DNA of 64,000 nucleotides from Rhodopseudomonas sp. BAL398 (GCF_033001325.1 NZ_CP133111.1:1612001-1676000); one strand, 5' to 3'. Numbered from the stretch's first letter, positions 44,987 to 54,626 are shown. The notes: generated from the letters alone by a model not told the origin. Numbers and translations: made by a program.

Positions 44987-45532
44987 ATGACCCGCACGCA
45001 CGCCGTCACCCTCAACGCGCTCAGCCTTTACGGCCTGGCGCTGCTGCTCGGCGCCGCCTTCGCGGCGCAGCTGGCGCTGCACGAACTGCCCTGCCCGCTC
45101 TGCCTGCTGCAGCGAGTGATGTTCGCGCTGCTGGCGATCGGTCCGATCCTCAACATCCGCTTCGGCCCGCGCCCCAGCCACTACGCGCTGTCGCTGCTCG
45201 CAGCCGTGGTCGGCGCCGTGGTGTCGACCCGTCAGGTGCTGCTGCACATCATGCCGGGCGACCCCGGCTATGGCACCGCAATGCTGGGCCTGCATTACTA
45301 CACATGGGCGTTGCTGGGTTTCATCGTCGCGATCGTGCTGCTGGCCGCGATGCTGTTAGCCGACCGACAATTCGCGGAACAGCCGGTGCCGCAGCCGCCC
45401 GGCATCTTCGCCGCGGCCGGCGTCTGGCTGGTGATCGCGCTGACCTTTGCCAATGTCGGCTCGACCTTGCTGGAATGCGGCTTCGGCGCCTGTGCCGACA
45501 ATCCGGTGATTTACGAGCTACTCAAGCGCTGA
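44987..45532 (+). CDS. dsbB: DsbB-like disulfide bond formation protein
   Basis: 181 residues and four membrane helices. The quinone-proximal redox pair is CPLC at residues 36-39 in HELPCPLCLLQRVMFAL. A second cysteine pair is at C164 and C169 close to the C-terminus (LLECGFGACADNP), later than the usual periplasmic loop. It would pass electrons from a DsbA partner to quinone; no dsbA is in the window. The stop overlaps the opposing gene by 11 bp. Confidence 0.88.
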   Translation: MTRTHAVTLNALSLYGLALLLGAAFAAQLALHELPCPLCLLQRVMFALLAIGPILNIRFGPRPSHYALSLLAAVVGAVVSTRQVLLHIMPGDPGYGTAMLGLHYYTWALLGFIVAIVLLAAMLLADRQFAEQPVPQPPGIFAAAGVWLVIALTFANVGSTLLECGFGACADNPVIYELLKR

Positions 45533-47081
45533 GGCCGGCGCCAGCGAGGCCATGAGCCTCACGCACGATCAATGCAAGCCGCTCCGCCGAGGATCGCAGC
45601 CGGTGCAGGTCGAAGCCGGCATAGCCCAGCAGCAGCCCCTGGCGCGGCTGAGCCTGCAGATAGAGCTGGCTCACCGGCTTCACCACGATGCCTTGCGCCA
45701 GCGCCTGGCGCGCGACCGCGACATCGGAAATCGCCTGCTTGAAATGGATCGCCAGCTGAATGCCGCATTCCGGCACCTCGACCTCGACGAGGTCGCCGAG
45801 CTGGCGCGTGATCGTCGCGACCACGACGTCGCGGGCGTCGCGATAATGCAGCCGCATCCGCCGGATGTGGCCGTTGAGAAAGCCCTGGCGGATGAAGTCG
45901 GTGACCATCGCCTGGACGAGCGTCGGCGGCTGCCGGTCGGTGACGAATTTGACGCCGGTGAAGACGTCGATCAGATCGCGCGGCACCACCGCAAAGCCGA
46001 TCCGCGCGCCCGGAAACAGCATCTTGCTCAAGGTGCCGACATAGATCACCCGGGCGCCGTCATCGATGCCCTGCAACGACGCCAGCGGCCGGCCGACATA
46101 GCGAAACTCGCTGTCGTAATCATCCTCGATGATCCAGGCGCCGTGCTCGCGCGCCCAGGCCAGGATGTCGAGCCGGCGTCGCATCGACATCACCACCCCG
46201 GTCGGATATTGGTGCGACGGCGTGATATAGGCGGCGCGGGCGTTGGCTTCGCGCGCAATGCCGGCGCTGACGATCAGTCCGGAATCATCGACCGGCACCG
46301 GGATCATCCTGGCGCCGATGCCGTCCAGCGCGCCGCGCGCGCCGTGATAGCCGGGGTCCTCGACCCACACCGCGTCGCCAGGATCGAGCAGCACCCGCGC
46401 GCACAGATCGATCGCCTGCTGGGCGCCGGAGACGATGATGACCTGCTCGGGCTCGCAGCGCACCGCGCGCGCCGCCCGCAAATATTGCGCGACTTCGGTG
46501 CGCAGCGCCAATTCGCCGATCGGATCCGCATAGGCCAGGTTGACGCGATCCAGCGTCCGCAGCTGCCGCGATCCGACGCGCCGCCAGGCCTCGATGGTGA
46601 TGGCATCGACCGAACTGCATCCGGGGCTGAACGGCACGTCCTGCGGCGGCGCCAGCCTGCGCGCGGTCTCGCGATAGCGATCGCCGGCCGCGGACAGCCG
46701 CCGGCTCGCCCCCTCTTTGGGTTGCCCGCCCCCGACCACCGGCACGATCACCGATTCCGAGACGTCATGCGACACATAGGTCCCGGAGCCGGTGCGGCCT
46801 TCGATATAGCCTTCGGCCAGCAGCCGGTCATAGGCCGCCAGTACCGAGGTTCGCGACACGCCAAGGCGATCGGCCAATTGCCGGGTCGACGGCAGCCGGC
46901 TGCCCGGCGCCAGGGTCTTCAGCAGGATCGCCTCGCGCAGCCCGAGATAGATCTGCTGCAGCAGCGGCGTGTCATTGCCCGGATCGACCACCAGATCGAG
47001 AAAATCCGCCCATTTCGAGCGCGACCCGCCAGCGGCCGGCGGTTTGCGTGGTTTGACCGGTTGCGCGACGTCGGAATCCAT
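45522..47081 (-). CDS. MocR/PdxR family regulator (GntR helix-turn-helix plus aminotransferase domain)
   Basis: 519 residues from the ATG at 47081, with AAGGA upstream. The N-terminal winged helix includes PGSRLPSTRQLADRLGVSRTSVLAAYDRLLAEGYIEGRTGSGTYV. The C-terminal part is a fold-type I aminotransferase domain with YITPSHQYPTGVVMSMRRR, IIEDDYDSEFRY and the PLP lysine in VGTLSKMLFPG. It is divergent from the amidase gene 188 bp away, which it may control. Confidence 0.93.
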   Translation of the reverse strand: MDSDVAQPVKPRKPPAAGGSRSKWADFLDLVVDPGNDTPLLQQIYLGLREAILLKTLAPGSRLPSTRQLADRLGVSRTSVLAAYDRLLAEGYIEGRTGSGTYVSHDVSESVIVPVVGGGQPKEGASRRLSAAGDRYRETARRLAPPQDVPFSPGCSSVDAITIEAWRRVGSRQLRTLDRVNLAYADPIGELALRTEVAQYLRAARAVRCEPEQVIIVSGAQQAIDLCARVLLDPGDAVWVEDPGYHGARGALDGIGARMIPVPVDDSGLIVSAGIAREANARAAYITPSHQYPTGVVMSMRRRLDILAWAREHGAWIIEDDYDSEFRYVGRPLASLQGIDDGARVIYVGTLSKMLFPGARIGFAVVPRDLIDVFTGVKFVTDRQPPTLVQAMVTDFIRQGFLNGHIRRMRLHYRDARDVVVATITRQLGDLVEVEVPECGIQLAIHFKQAISDVAVARQALAQGIVVKPVSQLYLQAQPRQGLLLGYAGFDLHRLRSSAERLALIVREAHGLAGAGLSA

Positions 47082-47269
47082 CAGCCGTCCTTTGACAATC
47101 AGACCCGCCACGCGCGGCACCACATCGAAGTGGCATTGCGCGAGACGGCATTATCTTGGCTGCGATCATACCGCTATGGGATCGGCCCGGCAATTCGAGA
47201 GTGGTCGCTCGGCGCGGCCGAAGTGGGTCTGGCGGCGCGCGAAACCACGCGGTTGGTAGAGGACATCCA

Positions 47270-48670
47270 ATGGGGGTCCTGCACATGACTGCAATCCACG
47301 AATTATCCGCCACCGCGCTGCTCCGGGCCTATGCCGAGAAGAGCCTGTCGCCGGTCGAGGTGACGCAGCATGTGTTGGAGCGGATCGCCAAGGTCGATCC
47401 GAAGCTGAATGCGTTCTGCGTGGTCGATCCCGACGCGGCGCTGCGCGACGCCCGCGCCAGCGAGACGCGGTGGATGGCGGGGGCGCCGGCCGGCCTGGTC
47501 GACGGCGTGCCGACCACCATCAAGGATGTGGTGCTGACCAAGGGCTGGCCGACGCTGAAAGGCTCGCGGCTCAGTTCGGCGGCCGGGCCCTGGGATGAAG
47601 ATTCGCCGGCCACCGCGCGGCTGCGCGAACATGGCGCGGTGCTGCTCGGCAAGACCACCACCCCGGAATTCGGCTGGAAGGCGATCGGCGACAGCCCGCT
47701 GACCGGCATCACCCGCAACCCGTGGTCGCTCGACCACACCTCCGGCGGCAGCAGCGCCGGCGCCGCGGCCGGCCTCGCCGCCGGCCTCGGCGCGCTGGCG
47801 GTCGGCAGCGACGGCGGCGGCTCGATCCGGATTCCGGCGAGCTTCTGCGGCGTCGCCGGCATCAAGCCGACGCTGGGGCGGGTGCCGTATTATCCGCCGA
47901 GCGCGATGAGCACGCTGGGCCATTGCGGCCCGATGGCGCGTAGCGTCGACGACGTCGCGCTGATGCTGACGGTGCTAAGTGGCGCCGATCCGCGCGAGGC
48001 CTATGCGCTGCCGCCGGCCGGCGATTTTCGCGACGGCATCGATGGCGGCGTCGCGGGCCTGCGGATCGCGCTCAGCATGAATCTGGGTTATGCCAAGGTC
48101 GATCCCGAGATCGCCGCGCTGGTGCAGGCGGCGGCGCAGCGGATGCAGGCGCTCGGCGCCGCCGTCGAGGAAGCCGATCCCGGCTTCGAGTCGCCGCATG
48201 ACGCCTTCGACGTGCTGTGGAAATCCGGCGCCGCCAATGCGGTGTCGCAGCTGCCGCAGGATAAGCTCGATCTGCTCGATCCGGGCCTCGCCTGGGCGGC
48301 GCGCGAAGGCGCCCGCTTCTCGGCGACCGACTATGTCCGCGCCGATTTCGTCCGCACCCATCTCGGCATCCAGATGGCGCAATTCCACCAGCGCTACGAT
48401 CTGCTGCTGACGCCGACGGTCGGCATCCCGGCGCTGCCGGTCGGCATGGACCTCGCCGATCCGGTGACCGAGCGCGGCTGGATCGACTGGGCGCCGTTCT
48501 CCTATCCGTTCAACATGACCCGGCAGCCGGCCGCCACCGTGCCCTGCGGCTTCACCGCGGCAGGCCTGCCGGTCGGGCTGCAGATCGTCGGTCCGCTCTA
48601 TGCCGAGGCGCTGGTGCTGCGCGCCGCCAAGGCGGTCGAACTGCCGCTGGCGATGCCGGCGCTGAACTAA
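47270..48670 (+). CDS. Amidase signature family enzyme
   Basis: 466 residues. The Ser-cisSer-Lys triad is visible as Lys in VPTTIKDVVLT, the cis-Ser in DHTSGGSSAGAAAG and the nucleophile Ser in GSDGGGSIRIPASFCG. The start at 47270 is preceded by GAGGAC; a second Met (MTAIHEL, 47285) is possible. Substrate unknown. It is divergent from a MocR regulator, which suggests an inducible amide or amino-acid derivative. Confidence 0.92.
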   Translation: MGVLHMTAIHELSATALLRAYAEKSLSPVEVTQHVLERIAKVDPKLNAFCVVDPDAALRDARASETRWMAGAPAGLVDGVPTTIKDVVLTKGWPTLKGSRLSSAAGPWDEDSPATARLREHGAVLLGKTTTPEFGWKAIGDSPLTGITRNPWSLDHTSGGSSAGAAAGLAAGLGALAVGSDGGGSIRIPASFCGVAGIKPTLGRVPYYPPSAMSTLGHCGPMARSVDDVALMLTVLSGADPREAYALPPAGDFRDGIDGGVAGLRIALSMNLGYAKVDPEIAALVQAAAQRMQALGAAVEEADPGFESPHDAFDVLWKSGAANAVSQLPQDKLDLLDPGLAWAAREGARFSATDYVRADFVRTHLGIQMAQFHQRYDLLLTPTVGIPALPVGMDLADPVTERGWIDWAPFSYPFNMTRQPAATVPCGFTAAGLPVGLQIVGPLYAEALVLRAAKAVELPLAMPALN

Positions 48671-48683
48671 GCGGCACGCTGAT

Positions 48684-48797
48684 CGTCGCCATTGCGAGGC
48701 GCGCAGCGACGAGGCAATCCAGGACTGCCGGGTGTGGCCCCTGGATTGCGTCGCTGTCGGTCGGCGCTTCGCGCCGGCCTCCGCTCGCAATGACGAC
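48684..48797. repeat. REP-like palindromic repeat, family A, copy 3
   Basis: Ends CGTCGCCATTGCGAG and CTCGCAATGACGAC. The inner hairpin is GGCAATCCAGG / CCTGGATTGCG. It is more diverged than copies 1 and 2 but shares the same architecture. It fills the gap after the amidase gene. Confidence 0.82.
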
Positions 48798-48827
48798 TTT
48801 GACGTGTCGCCTCTTGAATTCAGGCGC

Positions 48828-50861
48828 TCAGGCCGCCGCCTCCCACTTCGCCACGTCGAGAAAAGTACTTTGATAGGTCGCGCCTTCGCCGATATCGGTG
48901 TAGCGGTCGGAGCACAGCATGTTGACGGTGCCGGCTTCGGAATCGACATCGGTGCGCTGGCCCGGCACCAGAACGACGCCGCGCTGCACCTCGTCGCTGA
49001 TGGTCAGCACCATCCGGATCTGCGCCCGGTCGTTGTGCAACCGCACCACATCGCCCTCGGTGAGGCCGCGTTGCGCGGCATCGTCCGGATGCATGATGCA
49101 GACCACCGGTCCTTGTCGTTGACGGAGAAACGCCACGCCCTCATAGGCGGTGTGCGGCTGGAAATAGCCCGGCGCGGTCAGCAACCGCAGCGGCCATTTG
49201 GCGGCATCGCGCGCTTCCTCGGCGTCCGGCTTCCAGTCCGGCATCGGGCTCACGCCCATTTCCGCCAGGGTCTCCGAATAGATCTCGAGCTTGCCCGAGG
49301 GCGTCCCAAAACTTTGCGCATCAGGCTGCGAAAGCTTGATCGGACCGGCGGTGAGCAACGCCGGATCGAAAGCCGGGATGCCCTCCCCGGCGCCGTCGAA
49401 CAGCGCGCGTACCAGTTCGGATTCGGGCAGCCGGAAGACGGCGTCCTGCAGACCCATTCGCGCTGCCATCGCCTGCGCGAATTTCACATTCGACCACGCC
49501 TCGCCCTGCGGCTCCACGGCGCGCGGCGCGTATTGCATGTAGTAGGAGCCATAGGAGCGATAGAAATCCTCGGTCTCAAGATAGGTCGTCGCCGGCAGGA
49601 CGATGTCGGCGTAGCGCGCCGTCATCGTCATGAACGGATCGTGGACCACGGTGAACAGATCCTCCCGCGACAGCCCGCGCCTGACCTTGCTGGCTTCCGG
49701 ACAGGTGATGGCGGGATTGTTGGCGGAGACGAACAGCCCATGAATTGGCGGGCTCTCCATGTTGAGCAATTCTTCGCCGAGCCGCAGATGATTGACCAAC
49801 CGCGTCGCCGCCAGCCCCGACGGCTTGCGGATCGCGCCATAGTTGAACGGCATCGAGCCCGGCGTCACCAGCAGCGCGCCGCCGCCGCGCCGCCCATAGG
49901 CGCCGGTCAAGGCCGGCAACGTGCTCACCGCGCGCAGCGCTTGGCCGCCATTGGCGAGCCTTGTCATGCCCTCGCCGAGCCGAATGAACGAGGTCTTCGC
50001 CTTGCCATACATCGCCGCCAGCCGCTCGACATCGGCGACGCTCAGCCCGGTCACTTCGGCAACATAAGACGGCGTGAAGCGCGGCAGCGTCTCGCGCTCG
50101 AGCCGGTCGAAGCCGAGCGTGTTTTGCGCAAGATAGGCGCGGTCGCACAAGCCATCGCGCACCAGCACATGCATCACGCCGAGTGCCAGCGCCGCGTCGG
50201 TGCCGATCCGGATCGGAATGTGCCAGTCGGCGCGCTCCGCGGTGCGACTGCGGCGCGGATCGATCACGACCAGCGGAACGTCCGGCCTGGTCTTGCGGAT
50301 CGCCTCGACCTTCGCCCAGAAATGCACGTTGACGGCGACCAGATCGCAGCCCCAAGCGATGATCAGATCGGAATCGACCACGGTTTCCGGATCGGTGCCG
50401 CCGACCGGGCCGACCGTCATGTCCCAGGAGGTCTCGCAGCAGGTGTCGCAGACGGTGCCGGCCTGCAGCCGGCTGGTCCCCAGCGCATGGAACAGGCCGT
50501 TGACCAGGCCGCGGTTCAACTGGCCCTGATGCGCGCTATAGGCGTAGCCGAGCAGCGCCAGCGGGCCGTGGTCGGCGATGATCGCCTGCCACCGCGTGGT
50601 GATCTCGTCGAGCGCTTCGTCCCAGGAAATCGGCCTGAAGTCGCGGCCGCCCTTGGCGCCGACGCGGCGCAGCGGAGTCAGGATCCGATCCGGCGAATGC
50701 ACCAGCTCGGCGTCGCGATTGGTCTTGGCGCAGGCGAAGCCGGCGGTGAACGGCTGCTCCGGATCGCCCGACACGCGGGTCACCTGGCCGTCCTCGACCT
50801 GCACCAGCAACGAACACATGTCCGGACAATCGTGCCCGCAGACCACCCGCTTGATATCCAT
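48828..50861 (-). CDS. Molybdopterin (bis-MGD) oxidoreductase, cytoplasmic
   Basis: 677 residues from the ATG at 50861 (GGAG upstream). The N-terminal [4Fe-4S] site has C-x3-C-x3-C-x(n)-C in CGHDCPDMCSLLV and AGFACAKTN. The DMSO reductase-family core has AGTVCDTCCETSWDM near the metal-binding region and FVSANNPAITCPEASKV, and the C-terminal cofactor domain ends with MHPDDAAQRGLTEGDVVRL. There is no signal peptide, so it is cytoplasmic. No electron-transfer subunit is adjacent. Substrate unknown. Confidence 0.9.
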   Translation of the reverse strand: MDIKRVVCGHDCPDMCSLLVQVEDGQVTRVSGDPEQPFTAGFACAKTNRDAELVHSPDRILTPLRRVGAKGGRDFRPISWDEALDEITTRWQAIIADHGPLALLGYAYSAHQGQLNRGLVNGLFHALGTSRLQAGTVCDTCCETSWDMTVGPVGGTDPETVVDSDLIIAWGCDLVAVNVHFWAKVEAIRKTRPDVPLVVIDPRRSRTAERADWHIPIRIGTDAALALGVMHVLVRDGLCDRAYLAQNTLGFDRLERETLPRFTPSYVAEVTGLSVADVERLAAMYGKAKTSFIRLGEGMTRLANGGQALRAVSTLPALTGAYGRRGGGALLVTPGSMPFNYGAIRKPSGLAATRLVNHLRLGEELLNMESPPIHGLFVSANNPAITCPEASKVRRGLSREDLFTVVHDPFMTMTARYADIVLPATTYLETEDFYRSYGSYYMQYAPRAVEPQGEAWSNVKFAQAMAARMGLQDAVFRLPESELVRALFDGAGEGIPAFDPALLTAGPIKLSQPDAQSFGTPSGKLEIYSETLAEMGVSPMPDWKPDAEEARDAAKWPLRLLTAPGYFQPHTAYEGVAFLRQRQGPVVCIMHPDDAAQRGLTEGDVVRLHNDRAQIRMVLTISDEVQRGVVLVPGQRTDVDSEAGTVNMLCSDRYTDIGEGATYQSTFLDVAKWEAAA

Positions 50862-50990
50862 GATCACTCCCAATCGACGATACTCGCCAATTGGTCAGAA
50901 TCCGCCGCCGCCTGCCACGACCACTTTCAACCAGCAGAACATGCCACATTCGCTCGGGACCTCGACGGCGGACGCCGGCTTCGGTTGGGC

Positions 50991-51977
50991 TCAGAGCACA
51001 CCATAAGTGAGCAGGATGAAATAGGCCGGGATCGTCGCCAGCGAGATCACGGTTGTCAGCGCCGTCATCACGGCGACGTAATTGGCATCCGCCTTGTAAG
51101 CCCGGGCCGCGATCGAGACCTGGGTCATGATCGGCATCGACGATTCGATGATCAGAACGTTGCGCATGAAGCTCGGCACCTCGAACAGATTGCATGCCAC
51201 GATCGTCACCGCCGGCGCGATCAGGAAGCGCGCCGCGACCAGAATCCACATATCCGTAGAAATGCGGACGCTGCGCAGATTGGCCACATAGATCGCGATG
51301 CCGATGAACAACATCGCCAGCGGCGTGCTCATGCCGCCCAGATAGGTCATGGTGCTGGTGGCAAAGGTCGGCAGCTTGGCGCCGAGCAGGATCAGCACGA
51401 TGGCCACCGAGGCGCCGATCAGCGGCGGCGATAGGATCTTCTTGAGCGTGGTCTGGCTGAAGATCTTCGGCGCGGTCAGGTCGGCGGTCTCGTCGCCCTT
51501 GTGGCGGGCGAATTTGGGTCCGTCGAGGCCGAGGCCATAGGCGCCAAGGGTCCAGAACAGCAGCGACTGCACCAGATAATACATCACGGCGATCGGCAAC
51601 GCCTTGTCGCCGTACAGCGCGATGTTCACCGGAATTCCGACGAAGGCGCTGTTGGAGACGAAGAACATCGCCCGAAACGCGCCGCGGCGGTGGTCGGGAA
51701 CGTTGCACAGTTTCGAGACCACGGTGCCGATCGTCCACAGCACCAGCAGCGAACACAGCGGCACGATGACGGCGGCGCCGAGATTGAGCAAGTCGGCCTT
51801 GCTGTAGGACTTCATCATGCTGACGATCATGTAGAGCGGGATCGTCACCGTCATCGCGAGCTTCGAGAACAGCTGGCCGACGTCTTCGTTGAACCATTTG
51901 ATCTGGGTCAGGTAGTAGCCGAGCGAGATCATCAGCATGCAGCTGTAGACCCCGCTGAGGGATTCAAAAATGGCCAT
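50991..51977 (-). CDS. AEC (auxin efflux carrier) family transporter
   Basis: 328 residues and about ten hydrophobic segments, starting MAIFESLSGVYSCMLMISLGYYLTQ. The central NSAFVGIPVNIALYG motif is typical of the AEC/Mem_trans family. MdcF malonate carriers belong here, so with the mad cluster nearby it could carry malonate or a related dicarboxylate. MadLM already covers that role, so this is only a hint. Divergent from a LysR gene. Confidence 0.88.
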   Translation of the reverse strand: MAIFESLSGVYSCMLMISLGYYLTQIKWFNEDVGQLFSKLAMTVTIPLYMIVSMMKSYSKADLLNLGAAVIVPLCSLLVLWTIGTVVSKLCNVPDHRRGAFRAMFFVSNSAFVGIPVNIALYGDKALPIAVMYYLVQSLLFWTLGAYGLGLDGPKFARHKGDETADLTAPKIFSQTTLKKILSPPLIGASVAIVLILLGAKLPTFATSTMTYLGGMSTPLAMLFIGIAIYVANLRSVRISTDMWILVAARFLIAPAVTIVACNLFEVPSFMRNVLIIESSMPIMTQVSIAARAYKADANYVAVMTALTTVISLATIPAYFILLTYGVL

Positions 51978-52290
51978 CGGGAGTTACCGTTCGAAGCGGG
52001 AAAGGAAGATGCAAAGGGCGCGGAAGCCGCCAAGCGCGAGCTCGTAAAACGTCCCCCGCATAGCGATCAAGGCCGGACCATGCTCGCCCCAGAGGCGGTT
52101 TTGAAATCGTCTTTTCTGTTATGGTGATCAGATATTCGGATCGATTGCGCAGTAACCTCTGTAACTCCTGCCATATCGGCGCAGACCATCAAGACAAAAC
52201 TAGACATTAAACTTAGGCGTGATAAGATTTTCAAATCATCATAACTGCCGCTCGGCCCTTGCGACCGAGATCAGCCGGCGCGGTCACCCC
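51978..52290. other. Divergent promoter region, AEC transporter / LysR
   Basis: 313 bp without a gene. It is AT-rich near 52120-52240 and should carry both promoters and a LysR site. I did not see a clear T-N11-A operator. Confidence 0.45.
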
Positions 52291-53208
52291 ATGAAGAACC
52301 GGCAGATCAAAGCCTTTTTGGCGATCGCGGAAGAGCTGCATTTCCGCAAGGCGGCGGACAAGCTGGGGCTGACCCAACCGGCGCTGAGCCTGGCGATGAA
52401 GACGCTCGAGGAGGAGATCGGCGTCGAGCTGTTGCTGCGCGATCGGCATCAGACCAGGCTGACCTATGCGGGCGAAGTGTTCCGCGCAGAGATCACCGAA
52501 ATGCTGGCCTGCGCCGAGCAGGCGAGCGAACGGGTGCGCCGCGCCTCCACTGGAATCATCAGCCAGCTCAAGATCGGATTCATTTCGACAGCCACGACGG
52601 CCGATTTCCTGCCGCGACTGATCAGCGAGTTTCGCGCGGTTCATCCGGGGGTCGCGCTCAGTCTGCAAAACAGCGTCACCATCGATCTCCTCACCATGAT
52701 CAAGGCCGGCACGCTCGACATCGCCTTCATCCGCCTGCCGCTGATCATGCCGCATGACGTCGAAATGGCCAGCGTCTACACCGAACGTCACGCCCTGCTG
52801 GTGCCGGCCGACAATCCGCTGGCGCGGCAGGAGGCGATCCGGTCGCGCGACCTGCAGGGCTCGCCCTTTATCATGTATGCCCGCCGCAACGCGCCGGGCT
52901 ATCACGACCTGATCATGCGCAGCCTGAACAGCAACGCGATCCACCCGCTCATCGTCCAGGAGGTCGGTGAAATGTATACGATGGTGGCGCTGGTCGCGGC
53001 CGGCATCGGCATCGCGGTGGCGCCGATCTCCACGCGCAACTATCAGCTGCCCGGGGTGGTGTTCCACGACGCGAGCTGGTTGCCCGCGGCCGAGATCGCC
53101 ATCGCGTTTCGCAAGGACGACACCCGCCCCGCAACTCGGCTGTTCATCGACCTCACCCGTCGCGCCCAGCGCGCGGCGGCCGAAAACCAGCCTATGCCCA
53201 ACGCCTGA
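52291..53208 (+). CDS. LysR family transcriptional regulator (first of two)
   Basis: 305 residues from the ATG at 52291. The helix-turn-helix is IKAFLAIAEELHFRKAADKLGLTQPALSLAMKTLEEEIGVEL. The effector domain includes SAGTLDIAFIRLPL-like text and ARRNAPGYHDL with EVGEMYTMVALVAAGIGIAVAP. It is paralogous to the next gene and divergent from the AEC transporter, which is its most likely target. Confidence 0.9.
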   Translation: MKNRQIKAFLAIAEELHFRKAADKLGLTQPALSLAMKTLEEEIGVELLLRDRHQTRLTYAGEVFRAEITEMLACAEQASERVRRASTGIISQLKIGFISTATTADFLPRLISEFRAVHPGVALSLQNSVTIDLLTMIKAGTLDIAFIRLPLIMPHDVEMASVYTERHALLVPADNPLARQEAIRSRDLQGSPFIMYARRNAPGYHDLIMRSLNSNAIHPLIVQEVGEMYTMVALVAAGIGIAVAPISTRNYQLPGVVFHDASWLPAAEIAIAFRKDDTRPATRLFIDLTRRAQRAAAENQPMPNA

Positions 53209-53252
53209 GCCGGCGCCGCGGCGTCCCTCGACCTGCCCCAAGGAGCCGCGAC

Positions 53253-54161
53253 ATGGAATTCAGCCAATTGCGATGCTTTCTGGAAGTGGCCGACACGCTG
53301 CATTTCACCCGCGCGGCCGAGCGCCTGCATTTGAGCCAGCCGGCGCTCAGCACCCAGATCGACAAGCTCGAGATCGAACTCGGCGTCGAGCTGTTCGAGC
53401 GATCGCGCAAGCAGACCACCCTCACCTATCCGGGCACGCTGTATCGCGCCGAGGCCGAGAAAATCCTGGCATTGGGCGCGCGCGCCGTCGAGCGGGCGCG
53501 GCTGGCGGCGGCGGGAAAGATGGGGCGATTGCGGATCGGCTTCATCTCGACTGCGGCGGCCTATGTGATCCCACCGCTGATCGCCGAGTTTCACAAGCAG
53601 GCGCCGGACGTCGAGCTCGAACTGCGCCATCATCTGACGGCGGAGCAGGTCGATCTGTTGACCAGCGGCGCGCTCGATATCGGCTTCCTGCGTGTTCCGC
53701 TGCGCGAGCCAAGCGGGCTGTGCACCATCCTGGTCCACAAGGAGCCCTACCAGCTATTCCTGCCGGCCTCGCATCCGTTGGCGTCGAAATCCAAGCTCGC
53801 CCTGGGCGACCTCGACGGCGCCGACTTCGTCACCTATTCGAAACGCAACGCGCCGGGCTACGCCGCGACGCTGGCAGACGCCCTGCAACAAAGCGGGATT
53901 CGTCCGGCCGCCACGCACGAGGCCAGTGACATGTATTCGCTGATGTCGCTGGTGTCCGCCGGGGTCGGCATCGCCATCGCGCCGGCGTCGCTACGGAATT
54001 ATCGCCTGCCCAACGTGGCGATCCGGGATCTTTCAGGCATTCAACCATCGGAAGTGGCGCTGGCGCACCGCGAGGGTATCGATCACCCCGCCGCCCTGGC
54101 CTTCATCCGCTCGGCGCGTGCCAAGGTCGATTTTCGCGACGACGACATCGAGACCGGATAG
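53253..54161 (+). CDS. LysR family transcriptional regulator (second of two)
   Basis: 302 residues, with AAGGAG before the ATG. The helix-turn-helix is LRCFLEVADTLHFTRAAERLHLSQPALSTQIDKLEIELGVEL. SKRNAPGYAATL and EASDMYSLMSLVSAGVGIAIAP align directly with the preceding regulator, so the two arose by duplication. The 44-bp gap suggests cotranscription. It may act on the AEC carrier or the neighbouring malonate/biotin genes; that is inference. Confidence 0.9.
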   Translation: MEFSQLRCFLEVADTLHFTRAAERLHLSQPALSTQIDKLEIELGVELFERSRKQTTLTYPGTLYRAEAEKILALGARAVERARLAAAGKMGRLRIGFISTAAAYVIPPLIAEFHKQAPDVELELRHHLTAEQVDLLTSGALDIGFLRVPLREPSGLCTILVHKEPYQLFLPASHPLASKSKLALGDLDGADFVTYSKRNAPGYAATLADALQQSGIRPAATHEASDMYSLMSLVSAGVGIAIAPASLRNYRLPNVAIRDLSGIQPSEVALAHREGIDHPAALAFIRSARAKVDFRDDDIETG

Positions 54162-54203
54162 CGCTGGCAGCTGCCGGCACGAAGCCGCAGCGCCGTCACA
54201 GGC

Positions 54204-54626
54204 TCACAGATGCATCACGCCCATGCCGATCCGCTCGTGATTGGTCTCGGGCAGAAAGGCGGATTCGCCATAGGCGACCACGGCCACCCAATGCGCGTCG
54301 GCGATGATGACAACTTTGACCTTCAGGCTGCTGTCACCGGGAATCGTTGGAATGAGCCCGCCCATGGCCTCAAGACCGGCGTGGATCAAGGCATGGGTCG
54401 CGCCCGGTCGGTCCTCGATCGTGCGGTTCTTCAGCGCGGCGTTGAGGATCGAGCGTGGAAAACTCTTGTTGATCTCGGTCTTGCGACCGCTGACCCACAT
54501 CACCGAAAATTTGAAACTGGTTTCGTTGGCGATCTTGGCCTTGAACTCGGCTTCCTCCTCATTCGAGGACATCGCCAACATGATCGCCACTTTGCCAATC
54601 CGGCTGGCATTCAACTCCAATTGCAC
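54204..54626 (-). CDS. hutP: HutP-family RNA-binding regulator
   Basis: From the GTG at 54626 (GAGGA 7 bases upstream) the product has 140 residues, close to the size of Bacillus HutP. RIGKVAIMLAMSSNEEEAEF near the N-terminus, THALIHAGLEAMGG in the middle and AHWVAVVAYGES ... GMGVMHL at the end align with HutP. His78, His82 and His139 occupy the places of the three Mg-binding histidines of Bacillus HutP (73, 77 and 138), and Glu86 matches its ligand-contact Glu81. HutP binds mRNA with histidine and Mg2+ to stop termination. It is the last gene after bioMNY, separated by a 257-bp gap, so it may have its own promoter. No hut genes are nearby. Confidence 0.85.
   Translation of the reverse strand: MQLELNASRIGKVAIMLAMSSNEEEAEFKAKIANETSFKFSVMWVSGRKTEINKSFPRSILNAALKNRTIEDRPGATHALIHAGLEAMGGLIPTIPGDSSLKVKVVIIADAHWVAVVAYGESAFLPETNHERIGMGVMHL

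Noticed and set aside
48732-51434. A 900-codon plus-strand open frame
   Set aside because: It is antisense to the molybdopterin oxidoreductase and AEC genes, His/Arg/Gly-rich and without any domain; it is a high-GC shadow.
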